64,000 nt of DNA from Beta vulgaris subsp. vulgaris (Eukaryota; Streptophyta; Magnoliopsida; Caryophyllales; Amaranthaceae), in contig NC_079208.1 of assembly GCF_026745355.1 (NCBI RefSeq), positions 24,376,946 through 24,440,945 on the forward strand, given 5' to 3'. Under the pieces are notes generated by a model that was not told the origin of the DNA, searched no databases, and saw nothing but the letters and a program-made list of their open reading frames with translations. This document shows positions 21,189 through 32,531 of this stretch, one piece after another. Position 1 is the stretch's first letter. Each line of letters begins with the position of its first letter. A program made the translations under genes and the position numbers.

Positions 21189-23877
21189 GTGATGTGCTGG
21201 AATGTCTGGGGGATATCTAGTGTTCAGAAGCAAAATGAAGTTAAAAAAGTGCTTAATACTAGATCTTTTGGGCTTGTTAGTCTCATTGAGACTAAAGTTA
21301 AAGTTCATAAGATGGGGAAGTTGTATCAGAAATTATTTGAGGGATGGTGTTTCTGTTGTAATTCTTCCCACCACCCTGGTGGAAGAATCATCATGGCTTT
21401 GAATGCTTTGTCATTCCATATTGATGTTCTATTGATAATTGATCAGCTTATTCACTGTTATGTGAAGTCAGTTAGTGGGAAACATGAATTAGCTTGTACT
21501 TTTGTTTATGCATAAAATACAAGTGCTTAGAGGGATAAGCTTTGGCAAGATATGGAGGGTATTGCTTTGAAGATTGATTGTGCCTGGATTGTCATGGGAG
21601 ATTTCAACTGTGTTCTTAATAGAGATGAAAGGATATGATCCAATGTAAGAGAGGGGGAAATATTTCCTTTTAGGAGATGTGACCAGTTGTTGATTGGATA
21701 ACTTGAAGTCTACTGGATGTTTTTTTACCTGGAATAACAAGCAGTATGGTGATTACAGAGTGTATTGTAAAGTGGATAGAGTTTTATGTAATGACAAATG
21801 GTGTGATACTTATCCTGAATCTGTGGCTTGGTTCATGTCATAAGGACTATTTGACCATACTCCAGTGATCCTAAATGTGTTTGCTGAAAGAAGAAAGGGG
21901 AGAGTACCTTTTAGATATTACTAGATGTGGAGCCTAGCTCCTGATTTCCAGGATAGAATCAAGGAATGTTGGGATCAAAGAGTCAATGGAACTCCAATGT
22001 TTAGTGTTGTTCAAAGGCTGAAGAAAGTTAAGGATACCCTGAAAGTGTTAAATAAAGAAGGGTTCTATGACATTCACATTGCAGATGCCAAAGCTTATTC
22101 CAAGATGGTGGAATGCCAAGTTCAGGCTCATCATGACAGAAGTGAGGAGGATGCTGAAAGAGCTTTATTGGCTGCAGTGGAATATAAAAAGATTCATGAG
22201 AAGTATATGCTGTTTCTGAGCCAAAAAGCCAAGTTAGAGTGGATAAGAGGGGGTGATTATAACACTTCTCTCTTCCACAGGGCTATTAAACAGAGAAGAA
22301 TTCAGAATAATGTGCATGGTATTAAAGACATGAATGGAGTATCGGTTGAAGGAAACCAAGTAGAGAATGCGTTCATCAACTACTACAAAATGTTACTAGG
22401 CACAAGAAGAGAACAAAGGGGCTTAATTAGTGAACAATTTATAGCAAATGGACCTATACTTTCTACTGGTCAACAAGAGATGTTGCTTAGACCTGTGTCT
22501 GATGATGAGGTACAACAGGCTCTCTTTTCTATTCCAGGTGAGAAATCATCTGAACCTGATGGATTTGGTGCATTTGTCTTCAAAGATGCTTGGGCAATTG
22601 TGGGCCATGATATAATAGCAGCGGTGAAGAATTTCTTCATTTCTGGTAAGCTTCTAAAAGAACTTAACACTACAATTTTAACTTTAATCCCTAAAGTTAA
22701 ATGTCCCAGCAGTGTTACTGAATTTAGACCAATTGCTTGCTGCGGTGTAGTCTATAGATATATTACAAAGATTATGTGTGCAAGACTGAAGCTTATTATG
22801 CCATCTATTATTGCTGAAAATCAAGGGGCTTTCATTCAAGGGAGGTTTATAGGCCATAATATCATGATTTGCCAAGACAATGTACTAGTCCGGGATAAAA
22901 TGGAGTGTATTTTCACCCATATATTTACCCTTATGATTAATGGCCAATGTTGTGCTTTCTTTGTAGGTTGGTCTTGGTAAAATGTACTAGTCCGGGGTGT
23001 ATCATTAAAATGTTGTGCTTTCTTTGTAGGAGGTTCATTGACTAGAGTAAAATGTTGGAGCAGCAGACATCTAGCTTATCAGGGGAGGTTGGTCTTGGTG
23101 AACTCAGTTCTCTTAAGCATCCATGTGTATTGGTCACAAGTTTTGATCATCCCAAAGAAGGTGTTAAAAGAAGTTGAGAGCACTTCCAGAGCTTTTCTGT
23201 GGACTGGGGAGTATTATAGTGGTAGACCAGCTTATGTGGCTTGGTCAAATGTCTGCATCCCCAAATATGCTGGTGGCTTGGGCATCAATAGGATCGATAT
23301 GTGGAATGCTGCAGCTATGGGAAGATACATATGGGCTGTCTCTTCAAAGAAAGAAAATATGTGGATTAAATGGATAAATGAAGTCTATGTTAGAGAAAGC
23401 AATTGGTGGGATTACCAACCCCCTTGTGGGGAGTAGTTGGTATTGGAAGAAATTGTGTGAAGTTAAGAATTAGTTGAAGTGTGTTATGAATGAAGCTGAT
23501 TTGACTCAGATGCCAGGTTACTATGTGAACAAAGTGAATTCTTTACTGGTGGGAAATTATGAAAGAGTGTAGTGGGATAAGTATGTTTGGAACAGGATAT
23601 CTATCCTAAACATAGATTTATTCTGTGGCTTCCTTTGAAGAACAAACTTCAGACTATAGAGCACTTGCATAAATTTCGGGTGAGTGATAATCCAAACTAC
23701 ATCATTTGTGGTGTTGGAGAGGAAACCCATGAGCATCTAATGTTTAGATGCTGTTATAGTGCAAATATCTTGGCGAGAATTGAATGTTGGATGGGCATTA
23801 CAACTCGGAAGAATGTTATAAGGGATTTGATAACATGGCTAGGTAGATGCAGACTCAGTAAGACCATAAAGGCACTC
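21189..23877 (+). pseudogene. LINE ORF2: endonuclease, broken RT and zf-RVT
   Basis: The endonuclease is visible from MCWNVWG (21,190) through SLIETKVK (with the catalytic Glu) to IVMGDFNCVLN (about 21,590) and GLFDHTPV (about 21,850, where SDH would be expected). The linker and RT start lie in one long frame from 21,925: KYMLFLSQKAK, LFHRAIKQRR, LNTTILTLIPKVKCP, FRPIACCGVVYRYI and NQGAFIQGRF. The RT catalytic segments (the KAYD motif and the ADD motif) are absent. The frame resumes at 23,038 with CWSSRHLAYQGRL, then FLWTGEYY and GGLGINRIDMWN, and ends with a zf-RVT piece (CGVGEETHEHLMFRC, about 23,705). The gene cannot make an active RT. Confidence 0.85.
22879..23030 (+). repeat. Patchwork of short duplications replacing the RT core
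   Basis: Two phrases each occur twice: AATGTACTAGTCCGGG at 22879-22894 and 22981-22996, and AATGTTGTGCTTTCTTTGTA at 22946-22965 and 23009-23028 (each copy continues with GG). The word GGTTGGTCTTGGT also appears near 22,966 and again at about 23,088. A surviving RT island (THIFTLMING) sits between the two parts. This looks like deletion repair using nearby templates. Confidence 0.8.
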
Positions 23878-24786
23878 TTCGACTTTAACGAAGATACTTC
23901 TACCTTACTTTTATAAAAGTTCAGTCATTGAGTCCAATATGCTTGTTTAGTCTAGTCCAGTCCAACTCCATATATGCATTTGCATATAGTTGGGCCCATG
24001 TCTCCATCACAGTCAAGTCCATACTAGTCTCAAAACCATACCCACTTCTGATCATTTTCCATTTTCATTTCATCCTTCCATCATCCATAAGCCATCTCAT
24101 GTAATCCAACATAAAAATCTATCAAACCATCATCTCTATTAGCCAAATAACTTTCCAAAAACTTAAAGCTCCACAAATAACCTTCAAACCTTCCGATACT
24201 TTAAACTAATAACTTGTATGCAAGCCTTACTACATAAATAAAATATATCAATGCCAGGCAAAAATAAAAAAAAGCGAAAAAAAAGCAAAAGAAAGAGAAA
24301 GCGTATAGGACAAAAAAGAGAAAAATACATAAAGAAAAAACCAAAGGCCAATAAAGAAAAAGTCAAGCTAGGGGACTTGCACACAAGTTTTACGAATGGT
24401 CTGATTTTTGCAAGGATACGTAGGAATCCTCATCTTTAGGCCCGACTGCTTCAATAAATTAAAACTAGTTGATTTAACTTTCTAGAACTCAAGAGCATAC
24501 TCTTTATTGATATTGACATAGACTCGTGCATACTTAGAGAGTTTAAGTTTGCATTTTTGCATCATTATGTGCTTTATCTGAGTTGCTTGCACCTATTATC
24601 TGCTAACATCTTCTCCTATAGGTAATCAGATTTCTTGTAGTTATTGTCCTACATACTAACTTTATTTTATAGAGACTGGCGTATATAGATAAGTTATAAA
24701 CCGTACAACGTTTATAATCGTTCTCCATCTCGACACCATATACATTGACTTTCGATTTCCTGAACCTCAGTTAATGTGGGGGCTTC
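23878..24786 (+). other. Internal region of the LARD-like element, right part, with polypurine tract
   Basis: Degenerate AGTCCA repeats continue (about 23,930-24,020), matching those left of the LINE. A purine-rich segment of about 110 bases (24,255-24,365, mostly A and G) could be read as a Lys/Arg-rich peptide but is more likely a low-complexity part of the element. The stretch GACACCATATACATTGAC to TGTGGGGGC (24,729-24,783) recurs in the cluster at 32,687 and 34,030 and directly precedes the LTR head, so it is the probable polypurine tract. Confidence 0.5.
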
Positions 24787-24882
24787 TCTAGACACATAAT
24801 CATGTCCCCATTTAAGGATTGATGATATAACACAATCTTAATTGGTTTGACCCTAGGGCGGAGCAATCGTAAAGCCATCCCA

Positions 24883-26072
24883 CAATAGTAGAATAATTGC
24901 CTATTATTTCGGTCAAATTGCTTAAGTTTTACCTATACGCAACAATAAAAAAACATATTGTTGTGGTTTTTACGTGGAACCCCAACAATATCATTACAAA
25001 ATTAGGGTTTAATATTTACACCTATGCTCAGCCCACAAAACATATCTCTCACGCCTATCACATTATCCCCTCTCTAATTCTCTCTCATTCTCTCTGATCC
25101 GGTCATCCTCTTAGGCTCAGCTTCATCTCATTCTCCCGCCTTTCTCATCTTCTCTTATCCTCTCTCATCTGCTCACATTCTCACATTTCTCATCTTCTCT
25201 CATCCTCCCATCCTATCATCCTCGCCTTCTCATTATCTCATCTTTTCTCATCCTCTCATCCTTTCATCCTCTCAACCACGGGAAGGACTCACGTCCTTCA
25301 TCTTCTCTCATCCTCTCATTGTCTCCTTCAGTCATCTTCTTCATTGCTCATGTGCTCATGGCATCGTATATCTTATTTGAAACAAACCTCAATGTAAAAT
25401 CGACGCGGAGATGGAGAGCAATTTCAGTGCTTTCAGGGTTATGTTGTGCGTTGGTTTCAGAGTATACATATGAAAACATCTAAATTCCTCACGGTTCGAG
25501 CGTGATTATCAAGCGAGTATCGACGAATTCGTCGCTCATATGGTTTAAAATTTCAAATCTAAACCAACGAAGTTGAAGATGATCTATTATAGTTTTTTGT
25601 AAAGATTATTGATTTTTTTGGTGCTCTTAATTATGATTTTTTTGACTTCTTAGTTCTTTTTTTTATATTTCAAGGCGATGATTCATCATTTTTTAGTTTG
25701 TTTGTAATCGACTGGTTCTTTTACTTTTTTTCATTATTTTTTGTAATTTGAGTTTGTAAAAATATTGTTTTAGTTGAATATATAAATTCATTATGCACTC
25801 CATTGTTGGTTGTAATTTTTTTTGTTGTAATTTTTTTTTCGATAACTAGTAGACAATTTTTATTTTTAAAAAAGCGATTTCTTTTTTACCTGAATCTATT
25901 GATGTGGGTTTGCACACAACCGCAGAATTAGCTTTACCTATTGATGCGGTTGCGAGGCAAACCCGCAGCACTATATATTAACTCTATTGCTGCGCTTTGA
26001 TTTGTGGCGGTGCAAAATCTATAACAATAAACAACTTTAAGACCGCAAAAATACGCATCTATTTTACTAGTG
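24883..26072. mobile_element. Non-autonomous CACTA element, 1.19 kb, degraded ends
   Basis: The left end (CAATAGTAGAATAATTGCC) and the reverse complement of the right end (CACTAGTAAAATAGATGCG) match at about 23 of the first 30 positions. Internal repeats of the GTTGTGG / TTGATGCGG / GCTGCG kind relate it to the element at the window start. It interrupts the LTR between CATCC and ACATAAC. Flanking triplets (CCA and ACA) differ by one base, so the target duplication is imperfect. The centre (25,060-25,330) is a CT-rich run of TCTCATCCTC words. No transposase is seen. Confidence 0.7.
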
Positions 26073-26619
26073 ACATAACTATTTTTAAAGTTTTAACGTC
26101 CTATTTCAAATCCCAATTAAATATTCCTGATAATTAATTGTATTTTGAGCACATGAATAATTTTTTGAGTCCAATCCTTTGAGAAAGCCCAATATTTAAT
26201 TATTCATGATAATTAATCGTCTTATTTTAATAAATAAATATTTTCAAAGGTATATTTATATTTAAAAATGGATTTTCGTACTCGAAGATAAAACAAAATC
26301 ATTAAAATGCGTTCTATAATACAGTTGTCAAAACGTGTCAAAAAGCATGGCGGTGCACCCGTCACCATGGTCTAAAGATGTTAGGCGCACCAATATGCAC
26401 CTGGCACGTGCTACACGCGTGAAACAGAGTTGTGCGCTTGTGGCACACCATGGCGTGACACATAATGTTCTTTTCAATATTTTTTTAAAGCGTGTACCAC
26501 ATGTACGTGGGCATATATGTTGCGTTGGGCGCACCTATGTGCGCCTGACACGTGTAATTGTGCGTTAAAAAGAGACATGCGCCTGGCGCACTCTTTGCAT
26601 GACGTGTAGATTATGTTTT

Positions 26620-26628
26620 CTATAAATT
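26620..26628 (+). promoter_or_regulatory. TATA box of the LTR promoter
   Basis: CTATAAATT lies downstream of the GCGC-rich U3 island. The same layout (GC island, then CTATAAATA, then a C/A-rich leader) recurs at about 29,440, 31,610 and 34,979 in other copies of this LTR family, which supports a conserved Pol II start. Confidence 0.6.
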
Positions 26629-26976
26629 GGTCTTGATTTCCCACATTTTTTCAAACGGTTTTTCCATACAACACTTCGACTTTTTTTATCTTGCACACTT
26701 TATGATACAAAACCTCCCTAAAAACACACGTTTTCTGACAAAACACGAACAAACAAACACATTCAAACATTCATACACACGTTCATATCGTCAAGCTTCA
26801 CGACTGCTCGTCTGAAATGTTGTCAATCTCTAAGGCCCAAGCCATGGTATAATCGCTATGGTCCTTGATTAATTTTTTTTATACTGGAACTATTTCTTTC
26901 CTGATGTATATCTTTAATTTAAAAATTGCTACTTTGTATATTCTAACCCTTTTATTTCTTATTTATTTATTATTTA

Positions 26977-27364
26977 GGATTTTTCAACTACAATAATACA
27001 AACTTTTGCCCATTCTCTCGCAATAATACAAACTTTTAATTATTTTTTAATAATACAAACTTTACATTAAAATTTCTCCAGTAGGTCAAATTGACTTGTA
27101 ACCTGTAAAATAGGTCAAGAAAAAATTACAAAATGATCTTTCTTATTTCTCCCTCCTCCCCCAACACCCCTCCCACCTGAACCACCTCAACTTGTTACCT
27201 CCTACAACAAGTTAATAACCGATACCTCCTACAACAAGTTAATAACCGATATCGCCCTACTGGAGGAATTTTGATCAAAAGTTTGTATTGCTAAAAAATA
27301 ATCAAAAGTTTGTATTATTGCGAGAAAACGGACAAAAGTTTGTATTATTCTTGTTAAAACATCC
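26977..27364. mobile_element. Mutator-like MITE, 388 bp
   Basis: The terminal inverted repeats begin GGATTTTTCAACTACAATAA and, read from the right, GGATGTTTTAACAAGAATAA, both leading into several copies of AATACAAACTTTTG. Perfect 9-bp target duplications TATTATTTA flank it (26968-26976 and 27365-27373). It shares the 9-bp duplication size with the MITE at 11989 but has a different terminal sequence, so it is a separate family. No coding capacity. Confidence 0.88.
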
Positions 27365-27800
27365 TATTATTTATATATATGCGTGCATGATGGTATGATT
27401 TAATGCTTTCATCACCACACTTGTTATTTTTCATACTTACGACCTAAAGAACTGTTGTAATATTAGTCGGATAATTTGAAGAACCTGTTGAGTTCCCCGT
27501 AATTTGACTGCCTCATAACATGTCATGAAATAATAGTTTTTATGTGCTTCCTGAACCAACCAAGAGTAAATTATTTTTAGGGTGAATGAAAATATTTTAT
27601 CGTTTTTCTTCTGCATGAAAATTGACATGAATCGATATTTAGTAGAGGCCATCAATGGGCGACATGGGTTCCTGACCGTGTTCGACCTTTAAAGAGTTGT
27701 TGGCAACTTCAAAAATATTTTCAATATAAAAGCTTTACAGTGAGTTACTCATATACGCGCTCGTCTCGCGTAGGCGAAATAACAACACGGCTACAAGTAG

Positions 27801-28863
27801 CTTTCTAACACCTGATCAAAATTTCAATTTTAATGTAAAATGAGTGAGTTATAGCCTTTTCAAAATAACTGATGGAGCGGACATGCACACGACCACATAT
27901 AATAATTTGTGAAAGATGAGATATTGAATTTGTAAACATGACTAAGATTGTGTTAATTCTAAATTTTAACTCTGGAGGCAGGCATCAAATCTCGACAATT
28001 TAGACTACATTGAAGCAAAACATAGTACATGAATTGTTTTTCTTGTCAATGAGTAAACATACATTAACTAAAAAAGGCAGTAAAAACCGAGTATAGCCTA
28101 ATGCTAATACAACCAAACATAAAACAAAGCGAACAAGACCTTCTACCGATAAATGCTTGCTTTCGGTATCTTTTGAACAGTCATGATCCTAGGTGACTCA
28201 TTACTATTTTAAGAGAGTATGTCTCCTTTAGCTAGGAGAAACTCATTTAAGTTGGTGTGCTGAAAACCACCAGATGCAATTGGGATGTCGCCTTGAGAAA
28301 TGATTTTTTTCAAGGCAAGGATCATTAATATTAATGCGAAGGTAAAAAGAGCGTTAAAGATTTTGAGCTCTCGAATACAACTCCAATTCGTGAAACCGGA
28401 AAACACACGTCCCAACTATGAAAATCTTTCATCGCTTCGTCTAGGCTCACATTCCTTTGAATGACCAAGGGAGGGATCCCTAACTATTGAATCTCCACTC
28501 TCAGTTTCCATTTTCCTAAGTTGTAAGGTAGAACCATTTGATATCTGACATTATCATCCTTTCCTTTTTTCACCCTCAATACTGAGAATTCTTCTAGCTT
28601 AAAATCAAGGTAATCGACTCTAGTATCTTGGTAAGATATAATTTTAGAGACGGATGTTGGAAATCGATTATACCCAGAATACAATCTTCATCCTCTCGAT
28701 TCACCTTTCCCTTCATCAAAATTACATATTCTATTACTAGAACGTTGAGCTACCAACCCTTATCCAACTGACAAACACTTTTTGTTGCCACAACCAACCA
28801 CGAAAAATAGCTTTCAGCGACTCGATAGAAACAACTTACTCCAACTATTTGGAGATTGACCAT
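27801..28863. other. Spacer with an unidentified minus-strand coding remnant
   Basis: On the minus strand from about 28,790 to 28,200 there is a string of peptide-like segments in changing frames. They include EYVILMKGKVNREDED, NRFPTSVSKIISYQD, DYLDFKLEEFSVL, then KIISQGDIPIASGGFQHTN. Charged and hydrophobic residues alternate as in a folded protein, and only a few stops interrupt it. I cannot assign a family. It could be a decayed host gene piece or a transposon protein. It lies between the two LTR-family clusters. Confidence 0.35.
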
Positions 28864-30378
28864 TATAGACACCTAATCGTGTCTCCCCATTTAAGGGTCC
28901 AATAAAAAAAATACTGTGGTATTAGTTGGCACGGCCTAATGGAGGAGCAGTCCGAATAACCAGGCCATATGTGTTTTGAAATAATATTATAAGAGCCCAA
29001 TTAATTATCCATGATGCTAAATTGCAAGTTAAACCCACAAATTTCATTTTTAAAGCCCAATTGAATATATAGGGATAAAAATGGCGTCTTAAAAGCACGT
29101 GTAGAATAAAAAGCAAATATTCTGGATTATGCGCCGGACGCGGCAGCTGCGCTCAATGCGCCATGTGTGTCCTACACACTGTCCAGATTGCGTTAGGCGC
29201 GACACTGAGCGCCTGACACATGTACTTGTGACCTAGATAGAGTCTTGTACATGACGCAAGTATTTGTGAGAGGCAAGATACTTTTTTTTATCTTTTAAAA
29301 AACGCATTTTCCCGTGTAGGCTTTTAATTGGGTGGACCACTTTTGTGCGCCAATATGCGCTTGTCGCGTGTCTTTGCACCTGCCACGTAGGCTTGCGCCT
29401 GGCGCAGGGCTTGCTTGGAGCGCACATGTTTGTTTGCCTATAAATACAGGTTGTTTTCAAGAATCAGAGGCAGATTTGAATTATTATTTAACGAACACCA
29501 ATTCTCTCGAATACTCTGAAATACACTTCGAATACCAAAACACTCAAACACTCAAGCACTTTCAATCTTTCAAATCAATTCATGTTCCTACTCATACTAT
29601 ATTCCTTGTTCCAAGATTGATTCGCCTGAAGGTCATTACGATCTCCAATCTAAATCGCATAGGTATAATCCTAAGGATCCTTGAATAATTATATTTTTTT
29701 TTATTGAAGTTACTAACCGTTTCATGTCATGATGTAGATTTATAATTAATAATTGAGTCTCATTATAAATTCTAACTTCTTTTTCTTTTATTTCTGTATA
29801 TAATATTCATGTTATTATATAATTGTTTTATGCATTCATGCTTCTAATATTTATCAAATTGTATTTATTGCTTAATCAAGACCTAAATAAATCTTCTAAC
29901 TAAATTAGATGATATGGACAACTTGCTAGGAACCAAAGTAATCTGATTGTTAAATCAAATATCACTAAAAATTAGTCTTTTATGTGTTTCCTGAACCAAC
30001 TTAGATTAATTATTTTTAAGGTGTATTAAAACATTATATGATTATTCTTTTGCACAAAATCTGTAATGAATCGGAATTAATTAGAGGCCAACAATAGGCA
30101 ATATGGTTACTAACTATGTTGTACCCCCACATCCGAATTCAATCCTTGGTTCACTTTGACCATCTATGGAGTCATGAAGGGGAAATCCACACTAGATAAG
30201 TCCCGAAGATGTCCTTTCCGTTTCAATATCCAATTAGGTTTAAGATTCTTCCTTTAAAGAATTGTTGGCGGCTTCAAAATGAATTTATAATAAAACCTTA
30301 ACAATGGGATAGTCAAATAAACGCGCTCATACTGCGTGTAGGCATTAAAGGAATTGAAAAATCCATGCCCAAATTTTA
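28864..30378 (+). repeat. LTR copy of the same family (second cluster, left)
   Basis: The head at 28864 reads TATAGACACCTAATCGTGTC, near-identical to the head at 14987. It has the GC-rich U3 island (29,130-29,420, GCGCCTGGCGCAGG), a TATA box CTATAAATACAGG at about 29,440, and the U5 phrases at 29,980-30,330 (GTGTTTCCTGAACCAAC, CCAATATCCAATTAGG). The tail is degraded (GCGTGTAGGC, then CATGCCCA at about 30,371-30,378), followed by ACTTCACTAGGGAGGATT, which corresponds to the sequence after the first LTR. Confidence 0.6.
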
Positions 30379-31499
30379 ATACTTCACTAGGGAGGATTTG
30401 AAACAATTATTTTTTTAAATGAGTGGGTGAAACTTGAATAGTACAATTCATTGTATTTTTATGCCTTTGAATAATATACTATTTTGCATGTGCATGGCTT
30501 TTTATCAACCATTATAAGGACAATCTACCCTGCCTCATTTACACATGTTCTATGTGTGAGGTCACCCGACCGGGGGGTTTGCGCTTTGTCCTTCCAAAAA
30601 GCATCCTGAGCGATAGTGTTGGATCATAGTTATAAACAAACCTACCCGACCATGGCTTCTCTTGTTGATGGCTTGAGACTGGAGTGTGTCTTACACGTGT
30701 CCACCTCTTTAAGCAGGAGTACAAAGCGTGGGATCAATCTTTTAGTCATGAACTCTTTTCAACCTTAACCTAATCTTGACCATAGTTGAAACTTGGAACT
30801 GGAATTTAGGTTGAGAACTGTGCATATTATTATCTTAATTTGCATATTTATATGTTGCGTGTTTTTAATTGTTATGGGTTGCGTAACATTCAAAACTAAA
30901 ATCATCAAGAATTTACGTCATTGAAATAGAAAAAACGAACTTTTCATACTTCTTGCGCGCCGCGCTTTAACGCTGCGCTTGGCGCTTATAACTAGAGTCG
31001 GACGCATCTTACCGCATTCAATGCAACGTCCTTTAATTCTCCTTTGCATGTTGCTTTTTGTCTTGTGTTATGTCCTACATATAGCGAATAATAATTGTGT
31101 GCAGCGCATCGTCCGCATTGTATACCGCGTCCATTTCTTTCGCCATGCACATATCCCGATTGTGTTTACTGTTTCCTTTTCTAAGATACACTTTTTATCT
31201 TTTTATTAATCAAATTCTAGGATAATTAGAATTATTTTTATCGTAGAATCTTTTTTCATAATTTAACAAAAAAATCTCTCCAATTTTTTCCTATCTATTT
31301 CCAAAAACTATATTACCCATCTTTTTTTTAAAAAAACATGTTCGCGCTATTTTTTTAAAAAAAAAATTGAACCCCATCTTTTTTTCCTTTGAAAATTATT
31401 CTCTAATTTTTTCTAAATTCCATCCCATCTTCAATCTCTTATCTTCAGTCTATGCAACACGTACGGTTTCTTTCTTCTCTTTTAGAGTACGTTGTTTAT
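30379..31499 (+). other. Internal segment of the second LTR-family cluster
   Basis: The first 450 bases match the internal region at 18,340-18,790 (for example GTACAAAGCGTGGGATCAAT at 30,719). A GCGC-rich patch follows (30,950-31,000). After about 31,200 the sequence turns AT-rich. No protein family is recognisable. Confidence 0.5.
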
Positions 31500-32531
31500 T
31501 AGTCATGTCGCGTCTGGCGCACCAATGTCCACCTGACACGTGTGATTTTGCATCACATAGGACCTTACGCCTAGCACACCTAGCACAAGATGTATAGTTT
31601 CGTTTTCCCTATAAATACTCATTGATTTTCCGAATCGAATGCACAGTTTTTATCATAATTCTCATACACTTTAGCTTTATGAATACACTCGTGCTTATAA
31701 TCTCTTACTTCCACATACTAATTAAACACACTAAGCACGATCAAACACACATACGTTCTTGTTTACATCGGTCTTTTGGTTTCAAGATTGCTCCTCCTAA
31801 AGATCGTTACGCTCTTAGACCTAATCTGCATAGGTATACTCTTGAGGACCCTTTAATAATTTTTTCTTATTAGTTTTTATTAAATTTAATAACGATTTCT
31901 TGTGATGATCTAGATATTTGATAAATAAATTAACGTTATTATTGTACATTCTAACCCCTTTTCTCTTATTTTATTCATATAATGTTCATTTTATTATGAT
32001 TGTTTTATGGATTTTTTTTATCACCCAAATGTTTTGATTAATAATCAAGACCTAAAGAATTATTCTAACTAAATCAAATATTATGGACAACCTGCTACGT
32101 ACCTTGTAAATTGATTGCTTCATAACTTGTCGCTAAAAACATAGTTTTTTATGTGTTTCTTGAACCAACCTAGACTAATCCTTTTGGTGTTCAAGGAAAT
32201 TTCTATGTGGTTGTTCTTATGCATAAAACTTATTGTTTATCGCGTATTAAGTAGAGGCAATAAATGGGTGACATGGTTCATGACTCTGTTCGTCCCCTCA
32301 CTATTGAACTCAATTTTTGGTTCATTGGTCGTCTATGAAGTCAAGACGGGGAAATGTACATTAGGTAAGTCTCTAATATGTCCCTACGGTTTCTCAAATA
32401 TCCAATTAGGTTTTTGAGTATTCCTCTAAATACTTGTTGGCGACTTCGAAAAGATATTTTAATAAAACCTTAACAATTGGGTAGTAAAATATGCACTCAC
32501 ACTGCATAGGCGAAATAAAATCGGGCCTACA
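31500..32531 (+). repeat. LTR copy lacking its head, with TATA box
   Basis: This copy enters in the GC-rich part of U3 (CGTCTGGCGCACCAATGTCC at 31,508), has CTATAAATACTC at about 31,610 and runs through the U5 phrases (CTTGAACCAACC, GTAGAGGCAATAAATGGGTG) to GGGCCTACA at 32,523-32,531. No TGTAGAC head is seen upstream. Confidence 0.6.

Larger units (their letters stand above)
19880..23877 (+). mobile_element. L1-type LINE, decayed, plus strand
   Basis: A LINE of the same family as the one at 53191-58185 has inserted in the LARD internal region. Order: CT-rich 5' UTR (about 19,880-19,937), ORF1 (19938-21187) and ORF2 (from about 21,189) with endonuclease, partial RT and zf-RVT. The RT core is deleted (see 22879-23030). 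The 3' end stops in the zf-RVT region at about 23,877, with no 3' UTR and no poly-A, although LINEs normally keep the 3' end. The element therefore suffered later deletions. The exact 5' border is uncertain. Confidence 0.8.
14987..27795 (+). mobile_element. Large non-autonomous LTR retrotransposon (LARD-like) with nested insertions
   Basis: I infer one long element. The left boundary at 14987 begins TGTAGACGCATAATCGTGTC, and a matching LTR head lies at 24787 (TCTAGACACATAATCATGTC). The two LTR tails end GCCTACA (18306) and GGCTACA (27795), inverse to the TGTAG head. The 5 bases before 14987 (AGTAG, 14982-14986) equal those after 27795 (27796-27800), a perfect 5-bp target duplication. A purine-rich TGTGGGGGC stretch directly before 24787 fits a polypurine tract. 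Removing the nested CACTA and MITE leaves a 3' LTR of about 1.42 kb. The internal region holds no recognisable gag or pol, only a LINE that inserted later. The orientation is therefore plus and the element non-autonomous. Confidence 0.7.
24787..27795 (+). repeat. 3' LTR of the LARD-like element, carrying a CACTA and a MITE
   Basis: The LTR starts TCTAGACACATAATC at 24787 and ends CGGCTACA at 27795. Without the CACTA (24883-26072) and the Mutator-like MITE (26977-27364) and their duplications it measures about 1.42 kb. U3 contains a GCGC-rich island (26,335-26,600) ending CGCCTGGCGCACTC. A TATA box CTATAAATT lies at 26620-26628, about 20 bases after GACGTGTAGA. U5 includes the shared phrase CCATCAATGGGCGACATGGG (about 27,648). 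The target duplication AGTAG follows at 27796-27800. Confidence 0.65.

Noticed and set aside
24251..24439. Lys/Arg-rich 62-codon frame that might be a nucleic-acid-binding peptide
   Set aside because: The stretch is a purine-rich low-complexity tract near the 3' end of the LARD interior; no conserved context supports translation.
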